NCBI RefSeq assembly: GCF_043555935.1
Contig: NZ_JBIGIB010000002.1
Location: forward strand, 310,001 to 374,000
Length of the DNA stretch: 64,000 nt
DNA from: Pelomonas baiyunensis
GTDB lineage: Bacteria; Pseudomonadota; Gammaproteobacteria; Burkholderiales; Burkholderiaceae_C
Direction: 5' to 3'
Below are positions 1 to 11,770 of this stretch, piece by piece. The notes below the pieces were generated by a model that was not told the DNA's origin, did not search any database, and worked only from the letters and a program-made list of their open reading frames with translations. Position numbers and translations under genes: made by a program. How positions within the stretch are numbered: position 1 is the stretch's first letter; the number at the start of each line of letters is the position of its first letter.

Positions 1-1672
1 CGCGCAGCTGCGCTGCATCGGCAAATCGCTGCCGCGCAGCGACATCCCGGCGAAGGTGGATGGCAGCACGGTGTATGGCATTGACGTGCGCCGGCCCGGC
101 ATGGTGTATGCCGCCATCCGGCACTGCCCCAGCTTTGGCGGGGTGCTGGCCGCCACGCCGACGCTGCCCAGCGGCGCGCAGGCCGTGGTGCCGGTGAAGG
201 TGGCGCCCGGCACGGCGCGCGGCCTGGAGGCCGTGGGCAACGTGAACGCCGTGGCTGTAGTGGGCGCCACCACCTGGGATGCCTGGCAGGCCGCCAAGCG
301 ACTGAGCCTGAAATGGACCCTGCCGGCCAACGCGGCGGCGCTGAACAGCGCGCAGTTCATGGCCGATGCCCAGGCGCTGATGGACACCGCGCCGCCCTAC
401 GTGGTGGGCGGCAACAACCCGCCCGGCACCGCCTACACGGTGGAGCGCAGCGGCACGCCCGAGGCCGCCATCGCGGCGGCGGACGTGAAGCTGGAAGCAA
501 CGTACAGCCTGCCCTACGTGTCGCACGCCTGCATGGAGGTGCTGAACTGCACCGTGGACTTTCAAGCGGGCGTGAGCTGCGAGGTGTGGGCGCCCACGCA
601 GTCGGCCAAATCGGCGCTGACGCTGGTGATGGCGCTGACCGGCATGACGGCCGCCCAGGTCACCATCCACGTCACCGCGCTGGGCGGCGGCCTGGGCCGC
701 AAGGCCGAGCTGGACTTCATTTCTCAGGCCGTGCAGGTGGCCATGGTCGTGAAGAAGCCGGTGAAGCTGATGTGGCCGCGCGAAGAAGACTTCACCCACG
801 ACCAGTACCGCCCCATGGCCCTGGTGCGGGCGCGTGCCGGGCTGAATAAGGCCGGGCAGGTGGTGGGCTGGACCTACCGCAACGTGTCGCCGTCCATCCT
901 CGGGCAGCGGGGCGTGCCGCTGCCCGCCACCGGCGACAGCCAAGGCTACGAAGCGTCTCAGGGTCTGCCGTACGACTTCGGTTCGCGGCTCACCGAATGG
1001 GTCAGCCACACCTCGGGCATTCCGGTGGGGTTCTGGCGCTCGGTGGGGGCGTCCATCAACACCTTTGCGGTGGAATCGATGGTGGACGAGATGGCGCTGG
1101 CTGTGGGGCTCGACCCCTACCAGTACCGCCGCTCGCGCCTTACCAATGCGCGCTGGCTGGCCGTGCTGGACGCCGCCGCGCAAGCCGCCGGGTGGGGCAC
1201 GGCGCCGCCCGCTGGGCGAGCCCGCGGCATCGCCATCGGCTCGGCCTTCAACAGCATCGTGGCGCAGGTGGTGGAGGTGAGCGCCACCACGGGCGGCCCC
1301 AAGGTCACCCGTGTGTGGCTGGCCATCGACTGCGGCTGGGTGGTGAATCCCAACTCGGTCGAAGCGCAGATGATTGGCGGCGTGGTGCACGGCCTGAATT
1401 CCGCGCTCTACGGCAAGCAGACCTTCGTCAACGGCGCCGCGCAGGGGCGCAACTTCAACACCAACCGCATGATGCGGCTCAACGAAATGCCGCAGGTGGT
1501 GGTGAAGCTCATGCCCCAACCCGCCGTGCTGGACCGCACCGCCGTGATGGGCGGCGTCGGCGAACTGGGCGTGCCCACGCTGGCCCCCGCGCTGGCCAAT
1601 GCCTGGGCCAGGCTCAGCGGCAAGCGCGTGCGGGCGCTGCCGTTCTACCCGAACGCGACGATGAGCGACTGA
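1..1672 (+). CDS. Molybdopterin-binding hydroxylase large subunit, isoquinoline 1-oxidoreductase beta-like (5' truncated by window)
   Basis: The reading frame is open from base 2, so the start lies left of the window; 556 residues are visible of a family usually about 720-770 long. The visible part is the C-terminal molybdopterin-binding half of the xanthine dehydrogenase/aldehyde oxidase fold. It includes the early GKSLPRSDIPAKVDG segment, a GGLGRKAELDF cofactor-region motif (around bases 685-720) and the C-terminal GVGELGVPTLAPAL motif (around 1555-1595), which carries the Glu expected to act as catalytic base. IorB-type proteins hydroxylate N-heterocycles or aldehydes together with a small 2Fe-2S subunit, which would be expected just upstream. 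No third subunit follows: a helicase on the other strand starts 25 bases after the stop. The family assignment is strong; the substrate cannot be deduced. Confidence 0.88.
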   Translation, partial: AQLRCIGKSLPRSDIPAKVDGSTVYGIDVRRPGMVYAAIRHCPSFGGVLAATPTLPSGAQAVVPVKVAPGTARGLEAVGNVNAVAVVGATTWDAWQAAKRLSLKWTLPANAAALNSAQFMADAQALMDTAPPYVVGGNNPPGTAYTVERSGTPEAAIAAADVKLEATYSLPYVSHACMEVLNCTVDFQAGVSCEVWAPTQSAKSALTLVMALTGMTAAQVTIHVTALGGGLGRKAELDFISQAVQVAMVVKKPVKLMWPREEDFTHDQYRPMALVRARAGLNKAGQVVGWTYRNVSPSILGQRGVPLPATGDSQGYEASQGLPYDFGSRLTEWVSHTSGIPVGFWRSVGASINTFAVESMVDEMALAVGLDPYQYRRSRLTNARWLAVLDAAAQAAGWGTAPPAGRARGIAIGSAFNSIVAQVVEVSATTGGPKVTRVWLAIDCGWVVNPNSVEAQMIGGVVHGLNSALYGKQTFVNGAAQGRNFNTNRMMRLNEMPQVVVKLMPQPAVLDRTAVMGGVGELGVPTLAPALANAWARLSGKRVRALPFYPNATMSD

Positions 1673-1697
1673 GCACCGCAGCCTGGGCGGCGCCGCG

Positions 1698-4600
1698 TCA
1701 GGCGTCGTCCAGCAAGGCCGCCAGCGCCGCTGCATCCAGCGGTGTGGCCTGGCCGTCGCCTTCCAGCATGCCCTCGGCCAGGCCGCGCTTGTCGCGGTGC
1801 AGGTCGAGGATGCGTTCCTCCACCGAGCCCGCCGTCACCAGCCGGTAGACGGTGACCGGCCGCTGCTGGCCCATGCGGTGGGCGCGGCCGCTGGCTTGGT
1901 CTTCGGCGGCGGGGTTCCACCAAGGGTCGACGATGAGCACGTAGTCGGCCGCGGTCAGGTTCAGGCCGAAGCCGCCGGCCTTCAGGCTGATGAGGAACAC
2001 GTCGCCGTCGCCCTGCTGGAAGGCGGCGGCGCGGCGGGTGCGTTCGGCCTGGGGCGTGCTGCCGTCCAGGCGCTGGAAGGGCAGGCCCATCTGCGTGAGG
2101 CGCTCGGCCAGCAGGTCCAGGTAGTCGGTGAACTGGCTGAACACCAGGGCCTTGTGGCCGCCGTCCACCAGTTCGCGCACCAGGCGCTCGAACTCGGCCA
2201 GCTTGGCGCCCGCCAAGCCCAGTTCGGGCGACACCAGGCGCGGGTCGCAGGCCGCGCGGCGCAGGCGCATCAACTCCGCCAGCACCTGCATGGGCGCGCC
2301 GCGCTCGGGGTCGGCGGCGGCTTGGGCCACGGCAGCGCGGGCGTCGCGGCGCAGGGCTTCCAGGAAGTTGCGCTCGGCTTCGCTGGGCTCCACGCGGTGG
2401 ACGATCTCGGTCCGCGGGGGCAGGTCTTGCAGCACCTGCGCCTTGGTGCGGCGCAGCAGGAAGGGCGCCACCAGCCGGCGCAGCCGGGCGCGGGTGGGGG
2501 CGTCCTGCTGGCGCTCGATCGGGCCGGCGAAGCGCTCGTTGAACTGCGCAGCCGTGCCCAGCAGGCCGGGGTTGATGAGGTTCATCACCGACCAGAGATC
2601 GGCCAGCCGGTTCTCCACCGGCGTGCCGGAGAGGGCGAGGCGGAAGTCCGCATCGAACTCCGCCACGGACTTGGCGCGCTTGGTGGCAGCGTTCTTCAGC
2701 GCCTGCGCTTCGTCCAGCACCAGCGTGGCCCAGCGGCGGGTGGCGAAGCGCTCGGCATCGATCTGTGCCAGCGCGTAGCTGGCCACGATGACGTCGCCCG
2801 GGCCAGCGGCGGCCAGCAGCGCGGCGCGGTCGGCCGCATCGGCGTAGACCTGGGCGTTCAAGCCCGGTGCAAACGTGGCGCATTCGGCCGCCCAGTTGCC
2901 GCAGACCGAGGTGGGTGCCAGCACCAGCGCCGGCCCCAGCGCGCTGCGCTCGATCAGCAGCGCCAGCGTCTGCACCGTCTTGCCCAGGCCCATGTCGTCA
3001 GCCAGGCAGGCGCCGAAGCCGGCAGCGGCCAGGCGGCTCATCCACGCAAAGCCTTCGGCCTGGTAGCCGCGCAGCTCGGCACGCAAGCCACGGGGCACTT
3101 CAGGCTGCAGCGCGGCGGCGGCGGCCAACTGCGCGACGCGGGCACGCCAGGCGGTGTCGCCCGCCAGGTGCACGCCGGCCAGGCCCTGGTCCAGCCAGGC
3201 GGCGCTGGCGGCGGGCAGTTGCAGCGCGCCACCCTTCTTGGCCTGGGCGAGAGAGTCCAGGTCGCGCAGTTGCTGACGCAGTTGGTCTGACAGGGCCAGG
3301 TAATGCCCCTCGGCCAGGCGCACGAAGCGGCTCTGGCTGCTGCGGCTGAGTGCCAGCAGCTCCTGCAGGCCCAGCACGCGGCCTTCGTCCACGCGGGCTT
3401 CGCCGGTCAGCGCCAGCCAGTCGCGCCCGCTGCTCACCTCAATCTGCACCGCGTCTGCCGCCACGGGCAGCACGCGCACCGGCTTGCCCTTGGGCCAGGC
3501 CAGCGCGGCGATGGCGGGCAGCTGGGGCAGGCGCTCGACGGCGGCCAGGGCTTGCTCGGCATCGGCCAGCATCCAGGGTTGGTCGGGCGGTTGCTCGGGG
3601 TCCAGAAAGGGCAGGACGGCGATGACGTCGGCGCGGTGCTGGGCCTCGGCGGGCAGGTCGCGCTCGGTGGTCAGGCTGAGGCCTTCATGCAGGCACATCA
3701 GCCGGTCACGGCCCTGGCCCGGTGTGACGGCGGGGCCGAAGTCGCCAAAGGGCTGGGCCACCAGCAGCAGCTGCAAGCCATCGCCCTGGGGCGTGAGGCG
3801 GGCGTGCAGGCGGCTGTCGCCCGCCACGCGCTGGCCGGCGTCGGCGTCGGAGTGCAGCTGGAAGTGACCGGTGAGCACTTGCAGCGCCGCGCCCAGCTCG
3901 GCCGTGGCGTGGGCCGGCACCTCCCAGCCCTGGGCCACCAGCTCGGCCACGCGGCGCTGCGTGGACGTGATGCGGATCAGCCGCGCGCGGCCCGGGCCCT
4001 CGCGCAGCACGCGCTGGGTGTTGCGTCGTTCGCGCTCGGCATCGGCCTGGGCGCCGAACAGCGCGCCGGCATGGGGTGGCTCGGCGGCGATGAGGGGCGG
4101 GTGCAGGTGGAACTGGAAGGCGGCGCGCTCACCCTCGCCGATGCGGCGCACCTCCAGCTCGGGCAGGCCTTCGCTCAGCTCCACCCACTGGCCGGGGGCG
4201 TCGGCCAGCATCAGGTGCGGGTGGCCGATGAGGGCCACGAGGGCGGGCGTCACGTCCAGCCGCAGGTCGTGCACGCCGGCCCAGGCGTCGCGTTCGATGT
4301 GGCGCAGCACGAGGTTGTCGCGGCTGCGCTGGGCGCCTTGCTTCTTGAGCTTGGCCAGCGTGACCGGTTTGAACTTGAGGCCGCCCCGCGCGCCGTGGTG
4401 CATTTCCAGCGGCTCCAGTGTGTGCACGCGGCCGGCGGCGTCGAGGGTGAGGCGCCAGGCCAGCTCGGGCTGGGTGCTGCTGCCGGCAGGTTTGCCGTCG
4501 TCGCTGAGCGCGGTGATGGCGGCCAACGCGTCTTGCCAGGCTTGGCGAGGCTGGCTGAGCAGGCTGACCGCGCGGGTCGGCTCGGCGCCGCCCAACTGCA

Positions 4601-5936
4601 GACGGCGCAGCGCGGCCCCCAGGTACTCGGCCAGCAAGGCTTGGTCGTCGCCCAGTTGGGCCCACAGGGCTTGCGCCAGCTCGGGCGTCCACCCCGGGGC
4701 AGGCTTGCCCAGCCAGGCGCACAGCAGCAGCCGGTCGGCCGGGGTGCCGTCGCCCGGTGCGCGGGGGGTGAAGGCGGCGTCCAGAAAGCTGTCGTCGCCC
4801 AGCTTGGCGCCAATACCGTGCGCCCACAGGCCCCAGGCCTCGTAGGCCGTGGGGCTGCGGCTGCCGGACTCGGCAATGGCGTACTTGCGCGCTCGGGCCC
4901 AGGCCTTGGGGTCGTCCTGCGCCATCAGGCTGAGCAGGTAGAAGCGGCCCAGCGCCAAGCCCAGCGCCCCGCGGCGGCGGCCAAGGGCGGTGTGGGCCTC
5001 CTTGATGGCAGCCTCGAACGCCGCACTGGCCTCGGCCCAACGCCCGGCCACCAGGGCGCGCACGGCCGCCAGCAGGGTGACGCTGGGCCCGGTGAGGCCG
5101 TCGAGCAGCCGGGCGGCGTCTTCCAGCCGCAAGGCCAGCAGGTCGGCATCGGCCAGCCGGCCGCGCAGCGGCAGGCTCAGGGGTGGTGGGGCTGTGCGCA
5201 GCCAGGCCAGCAGTGCCGCTCGGGCGGGGTGGCGCGTGTCCAGGGTGTCCAGCGCGGTGCAGAGCATCGGGTCGCGCAGGGCGGGGTCGATCTGGTCCAG
5301 CAGCGCGGGGCACCACGGCTCGGTGAGTGCGTGGGTCTGCAGCAGCGGGTCGTTCAGTTCGGTCAGCTGCGTGGCCAGCAGTTCGCGGAACTCCGCGGCC
5401 GGCATGCCGGAATACAGCATCAGGCGCAGCACGGTGCACATGTCGTCGACATGGCGGAAGTTCACCCAGCCGATCGGGTCGCGCCAGTCGCCGCGCCCTG
5501 GGCCCATCAGCCACAGGCGCTGGCGCCAGTAGTGCTCGGCCTCGGGGGCGAGCAGCAAGGCTTGCAGGCGGTCCGCGTGGTCGGTCAGCGCAACGCGCGT
5601 GCCCTTGCCTTGCAAGTACTCGGCCCGCTGCTGGGCGGCGAGGGCCTGCAGGCCGTCACGCACCGAATAGTGGTCGAAGGCGCTGCCGTCGGCGCGCTGG
5701 CGGCCGGTCAGGGCCAGCCACTGCAGCACCGCGTTGATGCTGGCGGTGCCGCCCAGCAGCAGCACGGCGTCCAGCAGGGTTTGCAGATCGGCCTCGGGCA
5801 CGTCGACGGCAGGCAACTGCGGCGTGTGGCGCGCGGCATGGGCGGCCCGGGCGCGGCGCAGCATCTCTTCAGCGCTGACCACGCTGCCGTCGGGCAGGTT
5901 GAACAGGAACGACGGATCGACAGGCGGGCGGGGCAT
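1698..5936 (-). CDS. Large stand-alone SNF2-family DEAD/DEAH-box helicase
   Basis: About 1412 residues. The C-terminal third is a complete SNF2 ATPase: motif I DDMGLGKT near residue 980, motif II DEAQ near 1075, then SGTPVENRLADLW, and a helicase C lobe with DGSTPQAERTRR near 1290 and the SNF2 motif VI segment RAHRMGQQRPV near 1350. The roughly 950 residues before it match no domain I can name; they look helical, leucine- and alanine-rich, and presumably form a substrate or partner platform. No restriction or methylase genes lie beside it, so it looks like a chromosomal SWI2/SNF2 remodeller or RapA-like protein rather than part of a DISARM or BREX locus. I prefer the ATG at 5936; a TTG at 5957 also fits the frame but lies within the flank of the upstream terminator. 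Role in the cell is unknown. Confidence 0.9.
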   Translation of the reverse strand: MPRPPVDPSFLFNLPDGSVVSAEEMLRRARAAHAARHTPQLPAVDVPEADLQTLLDAVLLLGGTASINAVLQWLALTGRQRADGSAFDHYSVRDGLQALAAQQRAEYLQGKGTRVALTDHADRLQALLLAPEAEHYWRQRLWLMGPGRGDWRDPIGWVNFRHVDDMCTVLRLMLYSGMPAAEFRELLATQLTELNDPLLQTHALTEPWCPALLDQIDPALRDPMLCTALDTLDTRHPARAALLAWLRTAPPPLSLPLRGRLADADLLALRLEDAARLLDGLTGPSVTLLAAVRALVAGRWAEASAAFEAAIKEAHTALGRRRGALGLALGRFYLLSLMAQDDPKAWARARKYAIAESGSRSPTAYEAWGLWAHGIGAKLGDDSFLDAAFTPRAPGDGTPADRLLLCAWLGKPAPGWTPELAQALWAQLGDDQALLAEYLGAALRRLQLGGAEPTRAVSLLSQPRQAWQDALAAITALSDDGKPAGSSTQPELAWRLTLDAAGRVHTLEPLEMHHGARGGLKFKPVTLAKLKKQGAQRSRDNLVLRHIERDAWAGVHDLRLDVTPALVALIGHPHLMLADAPGQWVELSEGLPELEVRRIGEGERAAFQFHLHPPLIAAEPPHAGALFGAQADAERERRNTQRVLREGPGRARLIRITSTQRRVAELVAQGWEVPAHATAELGAALQVLTGHFQLHSDADAGQRVAGDSRLHARLTPQGDGLQLLLVAQPFGDFGPAVTPGQGRDRLMCLHEGLSLTTERDLPAEAQHRADVIAVLPFLDPEQPPDQPWMLADAEQALAAVERLPQLPAIAALAWPKGKPVRVLPVAADAVQIEVSSGRDWLALTGEARVDEGRVLGLQELLALSRSSQSRFVRLAEGHYLALSDQLRQQLRDLDSLAQAKKGGALQLPAASAAWLDQGLAGVHLAGDTAWRARVAQLAAAAALQPEVPRGLRAELRGYQAEGFAWMSRLAAAGFGACLADDMGLGKTVQTLALLIERSALGPALVLAPTSVCGNWAAECATFAPGLNAQVYADAADRAALLAAAGPGDVIVASYALAQIDAERFATRRWATLVLDEAQALKNAATKRAKSVAEFDADFRLALSGTPVENRLADLWSVMNLINPGLLGTAAQFNERFAGPIERQQDAPTRARLRRLVAPFLLRRTKAQVLQDLPPRTEIVHRVEPSEAERNFLEALRRDARAAVAQAAADPERGAPMQVLAELMRLRRAACDPRLVSPELGLAGAKLAEFERLVRELVDGGHKALVFSQFTDYLDLLAERLTQMGLPFQRLDGSTPQAERTRRAAAFQQGDGDVFLISLKAGGFGLNLTAADYVLIVDPWWNPAAEDQASGRAHRMGQQRPVTVYRLVTAGSVEERILDLHRDKRGLAEGMLEGDGQATPLDAAALAALLDDA

Positions 5937-5958
5937 GGGGCGAATTAAATCAGCCAAG

Positions 5959-5992
5959 AAAAACGGCCTGCCCTGTGAAGGGCAGGCCGTTT
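5959..5992 (-). terminator. Rho-independent terminator of the rhlE-like gene
   Basis: A perfect 14-bp stem (AAACGGCCTGCCCT paired with AGGGCAGGCCGTTT) closes a GTGA loop and is followed on the minus strand by a T-rich run. It lies 18 bases past the stop of the helicase gene at 6010-7515 and just before the SNF2 gene, so the two helicases are probably separate transcription units. Confidence 0.88.
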
Positions 5993-6009
5993 CGGAACGG
6001 TGCGGCAGA

Positions 6010-7515
<1,506 letters not shown>

Positions 7516-7620
7516 CGAATCCTAGGAAGGGGAGGGCACGCCAACAAACACCGGGGCTTGCCGTGCCGCCGGGCGGCGACACCAGTCTTCGGGCAAGCCA
7601 GGCCGCGTGCGGGGGCTCAG

Positions 7621-7658
7621 AAAAATGAAACGCCGCGCAAGACTGTGAGCGCGGCGTT
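7621..7658 (-). terminator. Rho-independent terminator after the solute-binding protein gene
   Basis: A perfect 10-bp stem, AACGCCGCGC with GCGCGGCGTT, encloses a 10-base loop; on the minus strand it runs into TTTCATTTTT. It sits 32 bases after the stop of the gene ending at 7691. Confidence 0.8.
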
Positions 7659-7690
7659 GGTTTGCATTCTAACGGCTCGCGCCGTGGGGA

Positions 7691-9286
7691 CTATTTCGAG
7701 ACGGTGACAAGGTCGACGTGCAGCCAGTTGTTCGGCGAGTGCTGCACGCGCACGTTGGCGCGCATGGCCCACGGGATCATCTGGCGGTGCAGCGGGATGA
7801 TGTTGATTTGCTGCCGGTACTCGGCCAACGCCGCCTTCACGAGCTGCTCGCGCTTTTTCGGGTCGGTCTCGACGGTGGAGGCGCCGGCCAAGGCGTCGGC
7901 CTTGTCGTTCACCCAGCCGCCGTTGTTGGACACGCCCACGCCCTGTTCGCCCCGGTTGCGCAGGATGGGGGTGAGCATGATTTCCGCATCGGTGCTGCCG
8001 CCGCCCCAGCCGTGCAGGTACAGGCTGGTGTCGTACTTGTCGATCTTGGGGAAGTACTGCACGCGCGGCATGGCGTTGACCTTCACCTTGACCTTGAGCT
8101 GCGCCCAGAAGCTGGCCAGGGCCAGGCAGATCTTTTCGTCGTTGACGTAGCGGTTGTTGGGGCAGTCCAGCGTCACCTCGAAGCCGTCGGGGTAGCCGGC
8201 CTCGGCCATCAGCTTGCGGGCGGCGGCCACGTCGTAAGGCAGGCGGGTTTCCAGGCTCGCGTCGTTGTACGCGCCCCGCGACGAAGGCGTGAGCCCACCC
8301 GTGGGCACCGAGAACCCGGCCATGATCTTGGACTTGATGGCCTCGATGTCGATGGCCTGGTACAGCGCCCGGCGCACGCGCAGGTCTTTGAACGGGTTCT
8401 TGTCGCCGGGCGCCTGGCCGTACAGCAGCTTGTCGCGGGCTTGGTCCATGCCGATGAACAGGATGCGGTTGTCCACGCCGTCCACCACCTTCAGTTCCGG
8501 CAGCGTGCGCAGGCGCTCGACGTCGCGCGAGGGCGGGTCCAGCACGAAGTCCACCTCGCCCGAGATCAGCGCCGCGGTGCGCGTGGCGTCCACGGTGATG
8601 GGCATGAACACCAGCTCCTGCACATTGCCCTGCCCGGGCTGGTTGCGGCCCCAGTAGTTGGGGTTGCGGCGGAACACGGTTTTCACGCCGGGCTGGCGGC
8701 TGACGAGGATGAACGGCCCCGTGCCGTTGGCGTTCTGGCTGGCGTAGGACTCCTCCTTTGCCTTCATGTCCAGCGGACGCGCCACCCGGTTGGCCTCGGC
8801 CCAGCGCTTGCTCATGATGGTCAAGCTGACGAGGTGTTCCGGAAAAACCGGGTTGGGCTTGTCCAGCGCGAACACCAGCGTGAGCGGGTCGATGGCTTTG
8901 GGAATGCCCACCGCGTTGGCGTAGACGCGGTAGGGCGACACCGGGTCGCGCATGCGCTGCATCGAGAACACCACGTCGTCCGCGGTGAACGGCGTGCCGT
9001 CGTGGAACTTGACGCCCGGCCGCAGCTTGACGCGCCACAGCAGCGGCGTGGCCTGCGTCCATTCCAGGGCCAGGGCCGGCGTCAGGCTCTGGTCGGGCAG
9101 GCGCCGGATGAGCGTGTCGTACACCTGGCCGTTCAGCGAGTTGGTCTGGATCTCGTTGGCGGAGTGCGGGTCGGTGGTTTGCATGTCGCCCTGCGCGGCC
9201 CAGCGCAGGGTCTGCGCGGAGGCCGTGCCGCAGGCGAGCAGGGTCAAGGTCAGCGCCCATCGGCGCAAAGCGGGCAGGCAAAGCAT
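7691..9286 (-). CDS. ABC transporter periplasmic solute-binding protein, family 5 (peptide/nickel type)
   Basis: A 531-residue secreted protein. A signal peptide occupies about the first 24 residues (RRWALTLTLLACGTASA, cleavage after ASA), followed by the family 5 fold: LRWAAQGDMQTTDPHS at the mature N-terminus, GVKFHDGTPFTADDVVFS near residue 95, and a C-terminal region ending in QMIPWAMRANVRV. Family members capture di- or oligopeptides, or sometimes sugars or metals, for an inner-membrane ABC permease. No permease or ATPase gene adjoins it, so it is an orphan receptor that must dock with a transporter encoded elsewhere. GGGAGAAACC ahead of the ATG supports the start. The ligand cannot be predicted. 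Confidence 0.92.
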   Translation of the reverse strand: MLCLPALRRWALTLTLLACGTASAQTLRWAAQGDMQTTDPHSANEIQTNSLNGQVYDTLIRRLPDQSLTPALALEWTQATPLLWRVKLRPGVKFHDGTPFTADDVVFSMQRMRDPVSPYRVYANAVGIPKAIDPLTLVFALDKPNPVFPEHLVSLTIMSKRWAEANRVARPLDMKAKEESYASQNANGTGPFILVSRQPGVKTVFRRNPNYWGRNQPGQGNVQELVFMPITVDATRTAALISGEVDFVLDPPSRDVERLRTLPELKVVDGVDNRILFIGMDQARDKLLYGQAPGDKNPFKDLRVRRALYQAIDIEAIKSKIMAGFSVPTGGLTPSSRGAYNDASLETRLPYDVAAARKLMAEAGYPDGFEVTLDCPNNRYVNDEKICLALASFWAQLKVKVKVNAMPRVQYFPKIDKYDTSLYLHGWGGGSTDAEIMLTPILRNRGEQGVGVSNNGGWVNDKADALAGASTVETDPKKREQLVKAALAEYRQQINIIPLHRQMIPWAMRANVRVQHSPNNWLHVDLVTVSK

Positions 9287-9397
9287 GGTTTCTCCCTGAG
9301 GTGGTCTGCAAGCCGGAGTCTCGGTCGGCGGCGCGCGGCCTGGGTTCGGGCGAACCCCAGGCCTTCGGGGCGGGCATCAGCGACAATGTGGGTCATT

Positions 9398-9418
9398 GCA
9401 GGCCCCCACCGGGCCTGC
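9398..9418 (+). other. Hairpin in the 5' leader of ettA
   Basis: A perfect 8-bp stem, GCAGGCCC with GGGCCTGC around a 5-base loop, ends 28 bases before the ettA start codon. It could be a leader structure or an operator in the divergent promoter region; nothing in the sequence decides which. Confidence 0.4.
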
Positions 9419-9446
9419 CGCCATTTCAGCCACACAGGATTTGCCC

Positions 9447-11111
<1,665 letters not shown>

Positions 11112-11142
11112 GCGCGGCGGGACGGGGGCGCCGGGCGGGCCA

Positions 11143-11170
11143 TGTGTCCGGCCCGGCGAAAGCGGACACA
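11143..11170. promoter_or_regulatory. Perfect 8-bp inverted repeat between ettA and the Spy-like gene
   Basis: TGTGTCCG and CGGACACA are separated by 12 bases. A short T-rich stretch (GTTCTTTACC) follows, so it may be the ettA terminator hairpin, or an operator for the stress-type operon that begins 79 bases later. Both readings fit. Confidence 0.5.
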
Positions 11171-11248
11171 GTTCTTTACCGCGCCCCCAAAGATCCCACA
11201 CAGGGCGCTCCGAAGATGACTGCACCCCAGTACTTTTGGAGCCCCGAG

Positions 11249-11746
11249 ATGACAACGACCCGCACCTCGAATTTCTTCCACGCTGCTGCTGCCGCAGCGG
11301 TGTCGGTGGCCCTGGCCTTGGGCGCCACGGTGACCCAGGCCCAACCGGGCCCCGGCGGCCATCGCGGTGGCCCCGGCATGATGGCCCCCGGCGGCCTGTT
11401 CGGCGGCCACATGGACCACCTGCTGGACGCGGTGAACGCCACCGACTCCCAGCGCAGCCAAATCGAAGCCATCTTCAAGGCGGCCCGCCAGGACCTCGCC
11501 AGCCAGCGCGATGCCGGCATGAAGCTGCACCAGCAAATGGCCGCGCTCTACACCGCTGCCAACATCGACGCTGCGGCGATCGAAGCGCTGCGCGTGCAGA
11601 TGTCGGCCCAGCATGAAGTCGCTTCCAAGCGCATGAGCCAAGCCAGCATCGACGCCGCCCGCGTGTTGACGCCCGAGCAGCGCGCCAAAGTCAGCGAGAT
11701 CATGAAAAAGCGCCAGGCCCGCATGGCGGCCCGTCAGCCGGGTTGA
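11249..11746 (+). CDS. Spy/CpxP-family periplasmic protein (LTxxQ motif)
   Basis: A 165-residue small secreted helical protein. The N-terminus has an Ala-rich signal peptide (VSVALALGATVTQA) ending near residue 30, then a Gly/Pro/Met-rich stretch and a helical body with the family LTPEQR motif near residue 145. Spy and CpxP are ATP-independent periplasmic chaperones, and CpxP also restrains the CpxA kinase. It lies directly before an OmpR-type regulator and a histidine kinase in the same direction, matching the cpxP-cpxRA arrangement, so it is plausibly the accessory regulator or output of that kinase. TTGGAG 8 bases before the ATG at 11249 decides the start over the ATG at 11216. Confidence 0.85.
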   Translation: MTTTRTSNFFHAAAAAAVSVALALGATVTQAQPGPGGHRGGPGMMAPGGLFGGHMDHLLDAVNATDSQRSQIEAIFKAARQDLASQRDAGMKLHQQMAALYTAANIDAAAIEALRVQMSAQHEVASKRMSQASIDAARVLTPEQRAKVSEIMKKRQARMAARQPG

Positions 11747-11770
11747 TCAACGCCGGCGAGGAGTTCTGCG

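Noticed and set aside
3303..5948. Long plus-strand open frame opposite the SNF2 helicase gene
   Set aside because: It lies antisense to a gene with complete helicase motifs; the translation is rich in Gly, Gln, Ala and Arg with no recognisable domain, as expected from the reverse frame of high-GC DNA.
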